Below are positions 16,619 through 25,392 of a stretch of 64,000 nucleotides of DNA, piece by piece. The DNA lies in the NCBI RefSeq assembly GCF_000196615.1, contig NC_014306.1:2418001-2482000 (forward strand). The letters are read 5' to 3'. Origin of the DNA: Erwinia billingiae Eb661 (lineage in GTDB: Bacteria; Pseudomonadota; Gammaproteobacteria; Enterobacterales; Enterobacteriaceae). The number at the start of each line of letters is the position of its first letter. The stretch's first letter is position 1. The notes beneath the pieces are model-generated. The model was not told the origin of the DNA and made no database searches. It was given only the letters and a program-made list of their open reading frames with translations. The translations under genes were made by a program, and so were the position numbers.

Positions 16619-17533
16619 TTAGCCTTCAGGGTTGACTGAATTTCGCGCAATCAACCCGGTGACCCAGTCGGCAAACACCCTGACTTTGGTGCTGAGTTGG
16701 CGGCTGGGCGCATAGCTGAAATAGATGTCCACCGGCGGTGCCCGCCAGTCCTCGAGGACGGGCACCAGCTTGCCTGCCTTGATGGACGGGTGAATCATAA
16801 AATCCAGCGTATGAATTAAGCCAATACCCGCCAGCGCCGTCGCCAGATGGGCGTTACTCTCATTGACCATCACCTTGCAGGCGGGGGTGATCTCCAGCGA
16901 TTCTCCCTGTTTGCAGAATTTCATCGGTAACAAAATGCCGGTTTGTGACGAAAAATAGCCGGCCACCGGGAAATTGCCATCCAGAATTTGCTGCGGATGC
17001 TCGGGGACGCCATAGCGTTGCAGATACGCTTTGCTGGCGCAGGTGGTCCAGCCGAACGCGCCGATTTTACGCGAGATCAATGCGCCATCAGCGGCACTGA
17101 TGCGAATGGCGCCATCAATGTTCTCGCCAATCACATCGGCCGTGCGGTCGGACACGCCAACCTGCAGCTCAATATCCGGATAACGGGCACAAAAGTCTGG
17201 CAGCGCCGGGATCAACAGCAGGCTGGCGACGGCTCCACCGGTTTCGATACGTAACCGTCCCTTAGGCGTTGCCTGCGATCGACCCAGCGTGGCATCAATA
17301 TCCTCAAGCTCGCTGAGCAGATGTTTGGTCCGTTCATAATATGCCGTGCCGTCGCGGGTGACGCTGACCCGCCGGGTGCTGCGTTCAAGCAGTTTTACCC
17401 CGAGATGCTTTTCCAGCGCCTGAATCGATTTGCTCAGGGTGGCATTGGGCATTTGCAGCGATTGCGCGGCTTTCGAGAACCCACCGGTTTCGACAACCCG
17501 CGCAAAGGCCCGTATGGCTTGAAGTTGATCCAT
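16619..17533 (-). CDS. LysR-family transcriptional regulator
   Basis: A complete 304-residue LysR-type regulator. The N-terminal winged helix is MDQLQAIRAFARVVETGGFSKAAQSL with ATLSKSIQALEKHLGVKLLERSTRRVSVT; the effector-binding domain begins at GRLRIETGGAVASLLLIPALPDF. It ends PVDIYFSYAPSRQLSTKVRVFADWVTGLI, the C-terminal part that is absent from the chimera at 10596, to which it is related. It is divergent from the SDR at 17663 with 129 bases between, containing an inverted repeat, so it probably controls that gene. It is convergent with the BdcA-like gene, with a single base between the stop codons. Confidence 0.93.
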   Translation of the reverse strand: MDQLQAIRAFARVVETGGFSKAAQSLQMPNATLSKSIQALEKHLGVKLLERSTRRVSVTRDGTAYYERTKHLLSELEDIDATLGRSQATPKGRLRIETGGAVASLLLIPALPDFCARYPDIELQVGVSDRTADVIGENIDGAIRISAADGALISRKIGAFGWTTCASKAYLQRYGVPEHPQQILDGNFPVAGYFSSQTGILLPMKFCKQGESLEITPACKVMVNESNAHLATALAGIGLIHTLDFMIHPSIKAGKLVPVLEDWRAPPVDIYFSYAPSRQLSTKVRVFADWVTGLIARNSVNPEG

Positions 17534-17566
17534 GGCAGAACGCTCCCGGCTGATTATCTCTGTGGG

Positions 17567-17600
17567 GGAATAAAGATTTCGAATTTACGCTATTTATTCC
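17567..17600. promoter_or_regulatory. Inverted repeat in the LysR/SDR divergent spacer
   Basis: GGAATAAA (17567-17574) and TTTATTCC (17593-17600) are perfect 8-base inverted arms separated by 18 bases that include TTCGAA. It is placed where a LysR tetramer site (T-N11-A type half-sites) would be expected for the divergent LysR and SDR genes. Confidence 0.5.
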
Positions 17601-17662
17601 TGAATCCGCCAGTTCTATATTCATTCCCGTACTGACAACCCAATCACTCGCGGAGAATGTCC

Positions 17663-18445
17663 ATGAAAATTATCGACCTCAGCAATATCCACAGCAGCAA
17701 ACATCAGGGAAAAATTGCGCTTGTTACCGGCGGCAGCTCGGGTATCGGTCTGGCGACCGCCATGCGTCTGGCCCGCGAGGGTGCCACGGTTGTCATCACC
17801 GGTCGTCGTCAGACTGAACTGGACAGCGCGATTGCGCAGATAGGGTCTGGCGCCACCGCGATTCAGGGCGATATCTCTGTTGCCGCAGATGTGGATCGTA
17901 TTGTTGCCAGTCTCCGCGAGGCACACGGTCGTCTCGATTTACTGTTTGCCAACGCAGGTGGTGGCGAGTTTGCGCCGCTGGAGTCCATCAGCGAGGCGCA
18001 GTTCGACAAGTACTTCAACATTAACGTTAAGGGCTCGCTATTCACCATTCAGAAAACGCTGCCGCTGATGGGCGAGGGAAGTGCCATCGTAGTCACCGGT
18101 TCAATCGCCGCTAATCAGGGGATGCCCGCTTTCGGCGTGTATGCCGCGACCAAAGCCGCACTGCGCTCTTTTGTGCGCACTGCTGCCTCCGATCTTAAAG
18201 GCCGTCATATCCGCATTAATGCCATCGCTCCTGGCGTGGTGATCACCCCGGCCTATAAATCCGAATTAGGCATGAGCGATGAGGACATCGAGGGATATCT
18301 GCAGCAGGTGGCCGAGAAAACCCCGCTGGGCCGGGCTGCCAGCGCCGATGAGATGGCAAAAGCGATGTCGTTTCTGGCCTCGGACGATGCCAGCTATATC
18401 ACCGGCATTGAACTGGTTGTCGATGGCGGCATGACCCAGATTTGA
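17663..18445 (+). CDS. Short-chain dehydrogenase/reductase
   Basis: A complete 260-residue SDR of unknown substrate. Motifs are IALVTGGSSGIGLATAMRL, VITGRRQTEL (Arg pair suggests NADP), FANAGGGEFAPL, VTGSIAANQGMPAFGVYAATKAAL (Ser, Tyr, Lys) and IAPGVVITPAY, with the C-terminus VDGGMTQI. ATG 17663 is preferred over ATG 17657 because the CGGAGA site ends 6-7 bases before it. It belongs to the same SDR subgroup as the truncated SDR half of the chimera at 10596 (both have FANAGGG and a TVQKALPL/TIQKTLPL helix), which shows what the chimera has lost. Probably regulated by the divergent LysR protein. Confidence 0.92.
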   Translation: MKIIDLSNIHSSKHQGKIALVTGGSSGIGLATAMRLAREGATVVITGRRQTELDSAIAQIGSGATAIQGDISVAADVDRIVASLREAHGRLDLLFANAGGGEFAPLESISEAQFDKYFNINVKGSLFTIQKTLPLMGEGSAIVVTGSIAANQGMPAFGVYAATKAALRSFVRTAASDLKGRHIRINAIAPGVVITPAYKSELGMSDEDIEGYLQQVAEKTPLGRAASADEMAKAMSFLASDDASYITGIELVVDGGMTQI

Positions 18446-18458
18446 AGTTAGTGGGCTG

Positions 18459-18794
18459 TTAAGTAAAGGTCATCGCCCAGGTGATCATACCAGCAATACA
18501 GGTGGTGAAGGTCAGGGCGATCAGAAACAAAATGTCGATCCATTTATCCAGCGTTGGGCTGTGTTTCACCCCTTTAGAGCGCAGCCCCCAGTAAGACAGG
18601 ATAGTGGTGATCAAATACAGGAAAGCATTGATCGCCAACATATCGTCCCCCAGCGTTCCTTCCTTTCTCAGGGTAGTCACCACCTGAAATATCCCGATTA
18701 CCGTGATGCAAACGCCGACCATCCCGGCTGAGGCGGTAAATATATGCACGCAAATATCTTTTTCGACTTCGGCATTCTCACTCTCTTTGGACAT
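18459..18794 (-). CDS. Small hypothetical membrane protein
   Basis: A 111-residue protein with an acidic N-terminus (MSKESENAEVEKD) and three hydrophobic segments: about residues 17-39 (IFTASAGMVGVCITVIGIFQ), 51-69 (MLAINAFLYLITTILSYWG) and 86-109 (IDILFLIALTFTTCIAGMITW). It is an inner-membrane protein of unknown function; no family was recognised with certainty. It is convergent with the SDR, 13 bases apart, and stands alone on the minus strand. Confidence 0.7.
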   Translation of the reverse strand: MSKESENAEVEKDICVHIFTASAGMVGVCITVIGIFQVVTTLRKEGTLGDDMLAINAFLYLITTILSYWGLRSKGVKHSPTLDKWIDILFLIALTFTTCIAGMITWAMTFT

Positions 18795-19023
18795 GGCAAT
18801 GACTCCGCGAATGGGGCTGAGGACAGGCTATTGCCAGTATAGTCCGGCAGATTTCTCTGCAAATCATCCCAGCCAATCAACTCACTTCGTGAACTCCCTC
18901 TCAGATCTGATCCTTTTCAATTGATACCGCTTGTTTATTAAATTGCGGGGTGTATATATTACACAACTTCACAAATAAACGTGAATATGGAAAGTACATT
19001 ACAACCTCATTAAGGGCCTTCCT

Positions 19024-20007
19024 ATGTCAGAACTGAAATTCGCTACACGTCTCAACTCTTTTTCATCGGGAGCGCATCTGTACTGGCCCGATCTCCAGGG
19101 CAAACCTTCAGTTCTGCAGATGATTGCCCGTGCCGGCACGGCGAAAGGCTTAACCCATCTCGATCTTAACTATCCTCAGCATATCACCAGCAATATCAGC
19201 ACCATGCGTCAAGCTATCGCCGATGCCGGACTGGCGGTAAACGGCATGCAAATGCGTTGGGATGCACCGCAATTTAAGATCGGTGCCTTCACCAATCCGG
19301 ATGCAAAAATTCGTCGTGAAGCCATTGAACTGACCAAGCGCGGCATCGATGCCGGCCGTGAATTCGGCTCGACGCTGATGACCTTATGGATGGGGCAGGA
19401 TGGTTTTGATTACTGTTTCCAGGCGGACTATAAGAAGATTTGGGAAGACGCCGTCAGCGCCGTTCGTGAAGTTGCGGACTATGCACCGGATGTCGACGTC
19501 AGCATTGAGTACAAACCGAATGAGCCGCGCGCCTACAGCATTTTCCCCAACGTCACCTCCTGCCTGCTGGCCGTGGAAGAAGCGGGAAGCCCAAATCTCG
19601 GCATTACGCTGGACTTCGCCCACGTGTTATTCGCTAACGAAATCCCGGCTTATGCAGCGGCGATGGTTGCCCGCCGCTCGCGCCTGTTAGGGTTGGATCT
19701 CAATGATGGCTGGGGGAAACGTGACGATGGCCTGATGGCCGGTTCGGTAAACCCCCGGGCAACGCTGGAGTTCCTCTGGCAGATGCAGCGCGATGGCTAT
19801 AAGGGCGCTTACTATTTCGATACCTTCCCGGATGCCAGTGGCCTGGATCCGGTCCGTGAAGCAGAAACCAATGTGCTTACCGTGAAACGTCTGCTGAAGT
19901 TATGCGACAAGCTTCACGAGAATCCTGCATTGCTGGACGCCATCAGCCGTCAGGATGCGGTCAGCTCACAACAGATTGTGAACGACATTATGCTGGCTAA
20001 AGAGTAG
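19024..20007 (+). CDS. Sugar isomerase/epimerase of the xylose-isomerase-like TIM-barrel family
   Basis: A 327-residue AP-endonuclease-2-type TIM barrel, the fold of xylose isomerase, tagatose-3-epimerase and inosose-metabolising enzymes. Recognisable metal-site strands are VSIEYKPNEPR (Glu), LGITLDFAHVLF (Asp and His), LLGLDLNDGWGKRDDG (Asp) and YYFDTFPD. The WMGQDGFDY motif resembles L-rhamnose/sugar isomerase-like proteins of ABC-linked clusters. It is the first gene of a run with the ABC transporter, RpiR regulator and kinase (19.0-25.3 kb), so it probably isomerises the imported sugar or its derivative. Exact substrate is unknown. Confidence 0.82.
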   Translation: MSELKFATRLNSFSSGAHLYWPDLQGKPSVLQMIARAGTAKGLTHLDLNYPQHITSNISTMRQAIADAGLAVNGMQMRWDAPQFKIGAFTNPDAKIRREAIELTKRGIDAGREFGSTLMTLWMGQDGFDYCFQADYKKIWEDAVSAVREVADYAPDVDVSIEYKPNEPRAYSIFPNVTSCLLAVEEAGSPNLGITLDFAHVLFANEIPAYAAAMVARRSRLLGLDLNDGWGKRDDGLMAGSVNPRATLEFLWQMQRDGYKGAYYFDTFPDASGLDPVREAETNVLTVKRLLKLCDKLHENPALLDAISRQDAVSSQQIVNDIMLAKE

Positions 20008-20051
20008 TCCCCGTTTCTTACCCTGCGACAATAATAAAAAAGGCTCAGAAG

Positions 20052-21092
20052 ATGAAAAAATTCCTGCTCTCTGTACTCGCATCCTCACTGCTTTGTTCCA
20101 CCGTCTATGCGGCTGAACTTGCCCCGCTGAAGTCCGACACCGAACCCGATCGTACCGACTGGACCCAGCTCGACAGCAAATACGGCGCAATACCGAAGGT
20201 TGAAGGCAATCTGATGATTGGCGGCGTCTCGAAAACCCTGACCAATGAATACTGGCGCTCGCTGGGTCAGGGTTATCAGAACGGTGCGAAGAAATACGGT
20301 TTTACCGTGGCCTATCAGGCGGCGGCCAATGAAGACGATCAGATGGGTCAGCTGTCGATCGCGGAAACCATGATCTCCCAGGGATTTAAGGGTCTGCTGG
20401 TTTCGCCGCAGACCGATATCAATCTGGAACCGGCGCTGGAAAGTGCCAACAGCAAAAAGATCCCGGTAGTTAACGTCAACGATGCGGTGATGCCCAATGC
20501 CCAGTATTACGTCGGGAACGTGCAGAAAGACAACGGTGTGCGGGTAGCAAAATGGTTTATTCAGCACCATCCGCAGGGCGGTAACGTCGCCATTATAGAA
20601 GGTCAGCCGGGCGTGTATGCGGCAGGCCAGCGCACCAGCGGCTTCAAAGAAACCTTACAGGCTAACGGTAAATTCACCATCGTGGCCAGCGTGCCGGCTA
20701 ACTGGAGCCGTGAAACGGCCTACAACGCGGCATCGACCATCTTACAGCAGCATCCTGATTTGATTGGCTTTTACGCCAACAATGACACCATGGCGCTGGG
20801 GGTGGTTGAAGCGGTGCGTTCACTGGATAAAGCCAAACAGACCGCCGTCTTCGGCACCGATGGTATTTCAGATGCTTACGCCTCGATTAAACGCGGCGAG
20901 CTGACCGGCACGGTTGACAGCTTCCCGGTGCTGACCGGCGAAGTGGCGATGGATGTGATGGTACGGTTGATTGGTGGACAGAAACTGTCCCGCGTGATTT
21001 CAACGCCACAGGCGCTGATCACCAAGGAAAATGCCGACGCGTTCTCCACCAAAGATAACGTGAAATTACGTCAGCTGTTAGCGCAGCAATAA
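20052..21092 (+). CDS. Sugar ABC transporter periplasmic binding protein
   Basis: A 346-residue type I periplasmic binding protein of the RbsB/Peripla_BP_4 family. The signal peptide is MKKFLLSVLASSLLCSTVYA, with cleavage after AYA-type VYA. Mature motifs are GGVSKTLTNEYWRSLGQGYQNGAKKYG (first lobe), GLLVSPQTDINLEPAL, IPVVNVNDAV, IEGQPGVYAAGQRTSGF, FYANNDTMALGVVEAV and VFGTDGISDAYASIKRGELTGTVDSFP. It captures the imported sugar or cyclitol for the downstream ATPase and permease, which follow within 50 bases on the same strand. Confidence 0.93.
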   Translation: MKKFLLSVLASSLLCSTVYAAELAPLKSDTEPDRTDWTQLDSKYGAIPKVEGNLMIGGVSKTLTNEYWRSLGQGYQNGAKKYGFTVAYQAAANEDDQMGQLSIAETMISQGFKGLLVSPQTDINLEPALESANSKKIPVVNVNDAVMPNAQYYVGNVQKDNGVRVAKWFIQHHPQGGNVAIIEGQPGVYAAGQRTSGFKETLQANGKFTIVASVPANWSRETAYNAASTILQQHPDLIGFYANNDTMALGVVEAVRSLDKAKQTAVFGTDGISDAYASIKRGELTGTVDSFPVLTGEVAMDVMVRLIGGQKLSRVISTPQALITKENADAFSTKDNVKLRQLLAQQ

Positions 21093-21108
21093 GTCAGGCG
21101 GAGAGTGT

Positions 21109-22608
21109 ATGGAACAGTATCGCTTAACGATGCGCGGCATCAGCAAGACCTACGGCAGTGCCGCTGCGTTACAAAATGTGGACTTTACTGTCAGGCCTGG
21201 TGAAGTGCATGCGCTGATTGGTGAAAATGGTGCGGGCAAATCGACGCTGTTGAACATTCTTTCTGGCGTGCGCAACGCCGACAGTGGTGAGATCAGCGTG
21301 AACGGGGTGCCGGTGCAGATGAAAAATCCGCTCAGTGCCCGCCATGCCGGCATCGCCATGATCCATCAGGAGTTACAGCATGTTCCTGAACTTTCCGTCG
21401 CGCAGAATATGTTTCTCGGTCGCCCGCTTACCAAAGCGAACGGCATGTGGATTGACAAAAAGGCGCAGGTTGCGCGGGCCACCTTCATCTTAAGAACGCT
21501 GGATCCGACTATCGATCCTAACGAACCGATCAAAAATCTGAAGGTGTCGCAACAGCAGATCGTTGAGATTGCCCGCGCCATGCTGGATGACGCCAAAATC
21601 ATCGCCATGGATGAGCCGACGTCCAGCCTGACGCCAACGGAATTCGATCGGCTGGCGGAGTTGATTAGCGATCTGAAGTCGATGGGCGTGTCGCTGATTT
21701 ACGTCTCGCACAAGATGAACGAGATTTTTCGGGTCTGCGATCGCGCCACCATCATGCGTGATGGTCAGCAGGTTGGCGTGGTTAACCTCTGTGACGAAAC
21801 CGAGGAAACTATCGTCGCCAAAATGGTGGGCCGTAAAATCGAGAAGCTGGATCACAACGCGTATGTCACCGAGCGTGTGGTGCTGCAGGTGGAAAACGTC
21901 ACGCGCGGAACCGAGATTAAAGCCACCAACTTCACCGTCCGCGCCGGCGAAGTGCTGGGCATTGCCGGGCTGGTGGGCGCAGGGCGGACCGAACTGCTGA
22001 AACTTATTGCCGGCATTGATAAGCGCAGCAGCGGCAGCGTGATGGTCAACGGTAGCCCGGTAAGTAATCATAACGTCACCGCCGCCATTCGCGCGGGGAT
22101 CGGGCTGGTCCCGGAAGATCGTAAGAAAGAGGGCATTATTAAAGAACGTGCGGTGAAAATGAATATGGCGTTGCCTTCAATGTTTAAATTCACCAAAGCG
22201 GGCATTATCCGCCGAAATAAACTCAACCTTGTCGCCCATGAAGTGATGAGCGAATTAAATCTTCGGCCGCTGGATATTGAAAAAACCATTGGCACGCTCA
22301 GCGGCGGTAATCAGCAAAAGGTGATTATCGGTCGCTGGGTGGCAGCCGATGCCAAAGTGTTTTTATTTGATGAGCCAACCCGGGGAATCGATATTGGCGC
22401 CAAGTCCGAAATCTACAATTTAATCGAAAAATTAGCTAAGGCCGGCAAAGCCATCGTGGTCGTCTCTTCAGAAATGACCGAGATCATTCGGATATCTGAC
22501 CGCGTACTGGTAATGAGAGAAGGGAAGATCACCAAGGAACTCAGCGGTGAAGCTATAACGGAAGAAAATATTGCCCGTTATGCGATTAAAGATACTGAAA
22601 CCGTTTAG
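21109..22608 (+). CDS. Sugar ABC transporter ATP-binding protein (RbsA/MglA type)
   Basis: A 499-residue duplicated ABC ATPase of the CUT2 sugar-uptake class. The first half has Walker A IGENGAGKST, the signature region LKVSQQQIVEIARAML and Walker B IIAMDEPTSSLT. The second half has the usual degenerate Walker A GLVGAGRTE, signature LSGGNQQKV and Walker B VFLFDEPTRGIDIGAK. It energises the permease encoded 31 bases downstream. It starts at ATG 21109, 16 bases after the binding-protein gene, with a GGAGAG ribosome site. Confidence 0.95.
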   Translation: MEQYRLTMRGISKTYGSAAALQNVDFTVRPGEVHALIGENGAGKSTLLNILSGVRNADSGEISVNGVPVQMKNPLSARHAGIAMIHQELQHVPELSVAQNMFLGRPLTKANGMWIDKKAQVARATFILRTLDPTIDPNEPIKNLKVSQQQIVEIARAMLDDAKIIAMDEPTSSLTPTEFDRLAELISDLKSMGVSLIYVSHKMNEIFRVCDRATIMRDGQQVGVVNLCDETEETIVAKMVGRKIEKLDHNAYVTERVVLQVENVTRGTEIKATNFTVRAGEVLGIAGLVGAGRTELLKLIAGIDKRSSGSVMVNGSPVSNHNVTAAIRAGIGLVPEDRKKEGIIKERAVKMNMALPSMFKFTKAGIIRRNKLNLVAHEVMSELNLRPLDIEKTIGTLSGGNQQKVIIGRWVAADAKVFLFDEPTRGIDIGAKSEIYNLIEKLAKAGKAIVVVSSEMTEIIRISDRVLVMREGKITKELSGEAITEENIARYAIKDTETV

Positions 22609-22639
22609 CGTTTAAACCTGATTTTATAAAGGCCCTAAA

Positions 22640-23611
22640 ATGATGACTCAACCAACAAGTCGACCGTTTACGCCTGCTTCATCATTGATTAAATTCAATG
22701 TGCGCGATGCAGGAACTCTGATCGGATTACTTATTATTGTGATCACCTTCTCATTTTTGTCACCGGTATTTTTTACCCTGCCAAATTTGCTGAATATTTT
22801 ACAACAGTCTTCCATAAACGCATTGATTGCGATGGGCATGACGCTGGTGATTATATCCGGTGGTATTGACCTGTCCGTCGGGCCAACCGCCGCGCTTTCA
22901 GCGGTATTAGGCGCCACCTTGATGGTCTCTGGCGTTCCGGTACCACTGGCCATTATCGCCACGCTGGGCGTGGGTGCGGTCTGTGGCGTATTTAGCGGAT
23001 CGTTAATCGCCTATGCCGGACTGCAACCGTTTATCGTCACGCTAGGCGGGCTTTCTCTGTTCCGCGCCATTGCGTTGATCTATACCGGCGGCAACCCCGT
23101 GTTCGGCATTCCTTCTGAGTTTCGTAGCATCATCAACAGTTCGATTTTCAGCATTCCCACGCCGATTATCATTGTGGCGGTGATTGCGGTCGTGCTGTGG
23201 ACGGTGATGAATAAAACGCCGCTGGGTGAGTTTATCCTCGCCATTGGCGGCAATGAGGAGGCCGCGCGCGTGGCCGGCGTGCCGGTGAAACGCACCAAGG
23301 TCACGGTCTACGTGATTTCTGGAACCTTAGCCTCGCTGGCGTCGCTGATTCTGATTGGCCGACTGGGCGCGGCCGAACCGACCATCGGTAACCTGTGGGA
23401 GCTGGATGCTATCGCGGCAGCAGCCATTGGCGGCGCGTCATTGATGGGCGGTAAGGGCAGCATGTTTGGCACCATCATCGGGGTCATTATTTTAGGGGCA
23501 TTACGTAACGGCTTGACCTTGCTAAATATTCAGGCTTTTTATCAGTTGCTTGCCACAGGCCTTATTATTATCATAGCGATGTTGATTGACCGAGCGACCC
23601 GAGGCAAGTAA
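22640..23611 (+). CDS. Sugar ABC transporter permease (RbsC type)
   Basis: A 323-residue polytopic inner-membrane protein of the BPD_transp_2 family (RbsC/XylH/AraH). Typical segments are INALIAMGMTLVIISGGIDLSVGP, FIVTLGGLSLFRAIALIYTGG, AIGGNEEAARVAGVPVKRTKV (cytoplasmic EAA-like loop contacting the ATPase) and AIGGASLMGGKGS. It forms the channel with the ATPase encoded upstream. Its stop overlaps the RpiR start by one base (TAATG), so the regulator is translated from the same message. Confidence 0.95.
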   Translation: MMTQPTSRPFTPASSLIKFNVRDAGTLIGLLIIVITFSFLSPVFFTLPNLLNILQQSSINALIAMGMTLVIISGGIDLSVGPTAALSAVLGATLMVSGVPVPLAIIATLGVGAVCGVFSGSLIAYAGLQPFIVTLGGLSLFRAIALIYTGGNPVFGIPSEFRSIINSSIFSIPTPIIIVAVIAVVLWTVMNKTPLGEFILAIGGNEEAARVAGVPVKRTKVTVYVISGTLASLASLILIGRLGAAEPTIGNLWELDAIAAAAIGGASLMGGKGSMFGTIIGVIILGALRNGLTLLNIQAFYQLLATGLIIIIAMLIDRATRGK

Positions 23612-24468
23612 TGAAGCAAGATCCACGAGCCATTGGTGCTCAAATTCGTATGCGTTTGCCGCAACTGACGCCTTTAGAACGCCGTGTGGTTGAATCAATT
23701 ACGGCGAGGACGGATATTACCGAACAAACCTCTTTAAAAGAGATTGCGCTGGAAAATAACGTCTCCGAGGCGATGATTGTTAAAATCACCAAAAAGCTCA
23801 GCTTTACGGGCTTCAGAAACTTCAGAAGCAGCCTGGTTTATTATAATCAGTCTGAAGTGGCAAGTTTGCATGCGGAAATAGAGCCGGATGACTCGTCGGA
23901 ACAATTACTGGCAAAAGTATTCAGAACCTCCATTCAGGCAATAGAAGAAACGCTGTCTATTCTGGATATTTCTGAATTCAACCGCGCTGCGGACATTATA
24001 TTTAAGGCGCGCCATATCGATCTTTATGCTGTCGGGGGATCCGCCGCTGTCGCGCGCGATCTTTCGCATAAGATGCTTAAGATCGGTATTAAATCGTCGG
24101 CCTATGACGATGCGCATATTATGTTGATGTCGGCGGCGGTGTTATCTGACGATGATGTGGTGATTGCTATCAGCCATTCGGGTGCCACGCGTGCCGTTAA
24201 TGACCCCGTCAAACTGGCGGCGCGCAATGGGGCCAAGGTGATTGCCATTACCAACTATGCCGAGTCGCCCATTGCGCGAAGTGCGCATGTCGTGCTCAAT
24301 TCAACCTCTCAGGGATCGCATCTGTTAGGGGAAAATGCCGCGTCACGCATTGCCCAGCTGAATATCCTGGATGCACTGTTTGTGGCCATCGCCAAGAAAG
24401 ACTTGAAGCGGGCAGAGAAAAACCTGACTAAAACACAGCATGCGGTTCAGAACCTTCGGGAATTCTAA
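23611..24468 (+). CDS. RpiR/MurR-family regulator with SIS domain
   Basis: A 285-residue regulator. The N-terminal RpiR-type HTH (TSLKEIALENNVSEAMIVKITKKLSFTGFRNFRSSL) is followed by a C-terminal SIS sugar-phosphate-binding domain with YAVGGSAAVARDLSHKMLKIG and VVIAISHSGATRAVNDPVKLA. Such proteins sense a phosphosugar, here probably the product of the ribokinase-like gene that follows by 2 bases. It is embedded within the transport operon, so it is probably autoregulatory. Confidence 0.93.
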   Translation: MKQDPRAIGAQIRMRLPQLTPLERRVVESITARTDITEQTSLKEIALENNVSEAMIVKITKKLSFTGFRNFRSSLVYYNQSEVASLHAEIEPDDSSEQLLAKVFRTSIQAIEETLSILDISEFNRAADIIFKARHIDLYAVGGSAAVARDLSHKMLKIGIKSSAYDDAHIMLMSAAVLSDDDVVIAISHSGATRAVNDPVKLAARNGAKVIAITNYAESPIARSAHVVLNSTSQGSHLLGENAASRIAQLNILDALFVAIAKKDLKRAEKNLTKTQHAVQNLREF

Positions 24469-24470
24469 CC

Positions 24471-25349
24471 ATGAACAAGATCGTTGTTACCGGCAGCCTG
24501 CACTACGACATTATGCTGGATGCCCATCATCGCCCGGAAAAAGGCGAAACCGTGATGGGGTCGGCGTGCCGCTATAAGTTTGGTGGCAAGGGCGGCAATC
24601 AGGCGATCGCGGCCGCGCTGGCCGGCTCAAACGTGATCTTCGCCGGCGCGGTGGGAAACGACGAGCAGGGCACTTTTCTGCTTAAGATGCTGCAGGGCGC
24701 GGGCGTGAATACCGACGCAGTGGCGGTGATAGCGTCCGTGCCGTCTGGGATGAGCGTCGCCATTACCGATGCGGAAGGCGATTACGGTGCGGTGGTGGTC
24801 TCCAATGCCAATCTGCATATTCCGCAGACGGTATTTGATCGCGACGCTTTCTGGCAGGATGTGTCGCTGCTGATTTTACAAAATGAAGTCGCGGAAGCGC
24901 TTAACGTCCATGCCGCGCAGCAAGCGAAAAAGCGCGGCATTACCGTGTGCATTAACGCCGCGCCAGCCCGTCTGCTGAGTCCGCAGTTGCAGGAAAACAT
25001 CGATGTGCTGATCGTTAACGCCATCGAAGCCCGCGATATGTGTGCGGTTGTGGTCAGCGATCTGGCTTCGGCGAAGCAGGCGGCTGAAGTGCTGTCAGCA
25101 ACCTATTCTCAGGTGGTGGTGACGGCCGGTGAGCATGGCGTTGCCTGGTGCGTGCAGGCGGAAGAGAGTCAGTCAATGGCGGCGAAGAAGATCACCCTGG
25201 TCAGCACCCATGGTGCGGGCGACTGCTTTACCGGCGTGTTGTGTTCGGCGCTGGCCAACGGTAAACCCTTAGGTGACGCGGTTGTCAGCGCCAATGAGGC
25301 GGCTGCAGCGCATGTCTCCAAAGTGGCGGTTGAACTCAGCCCGGTTTAA
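24471..25349 (+). CDS. PfkB-family (ribokinase-like) sugar kinase
   Basis: A 292-residue ATP-dependent sugar kinase. It has the N-terminal PfkB signature KFGGKGGNQAIAAALAGSNVIFAGAVG and the C-terminal signature STHGAGDCFTGVL, which contains the catalytic Asp and anion hole, in ribokinase arrangement. It phosphorylates the sugar imported by the adjacent ABC system or a derivative. Last gene of the plus-strand run from 19024; a 12-bp perfect hairpin follows 14 bases after the stop. No IolC-type fusion is present, so I do not call it 5-dehydro-2-deoxygluconokinase. Confidence 0.9.
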   Translation: MNKIVVTGSLHYDIMLDAHHRPEKGETVMGSACRYKFGGKGGNQAIAAALAGSNVIFAGAVGNDEQGTFLLKMLQGAGVNTDAVAVIASVPSGMSVAITDAEGDYGAVVVSNANLHIPQTVFDRDAFWQDVSLLILQNEVAEALNVHAAQQAKKRGITVCINAAPARLLSPQLQENIDVLIVNAIEARDMCAVVVSDLASAKQAAEVLSATYSQVVVTAGEHGVAWCVQAEESQSMAAKKITLVSTHGAGDCFTGVLCSALANGKPLGDAVVSANEAAAAHVSKVAVELSPV

Positions 25350-25363
25350 GGGCGATTCTAATC

Positions 25364-25392
25364 AGCAAGACCGGAACCTCTCCGGTCTTGCT
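25364..25392. terminator. Convergent hairpin terminator
   Basis: A 12-bp perfect stem AGCAAGACCGGA (25364-25375) pairs with TCCGGTCTTGCT (25381-25392) around a 5-base loop. It lies between the kinase gene and the convergent LacI gene, and its right arm overlaps the LacI stop codon. There is no strong U-tract on either strand. Confidence 0.65.

Noticed and set aside
24471..25349. IolC (5-dehydro-2-deoxygluconokinase) identity for the PfkB kinase
   Set aside because: The signatures and length fit ribokinase, and no features specific to IolC were seen.
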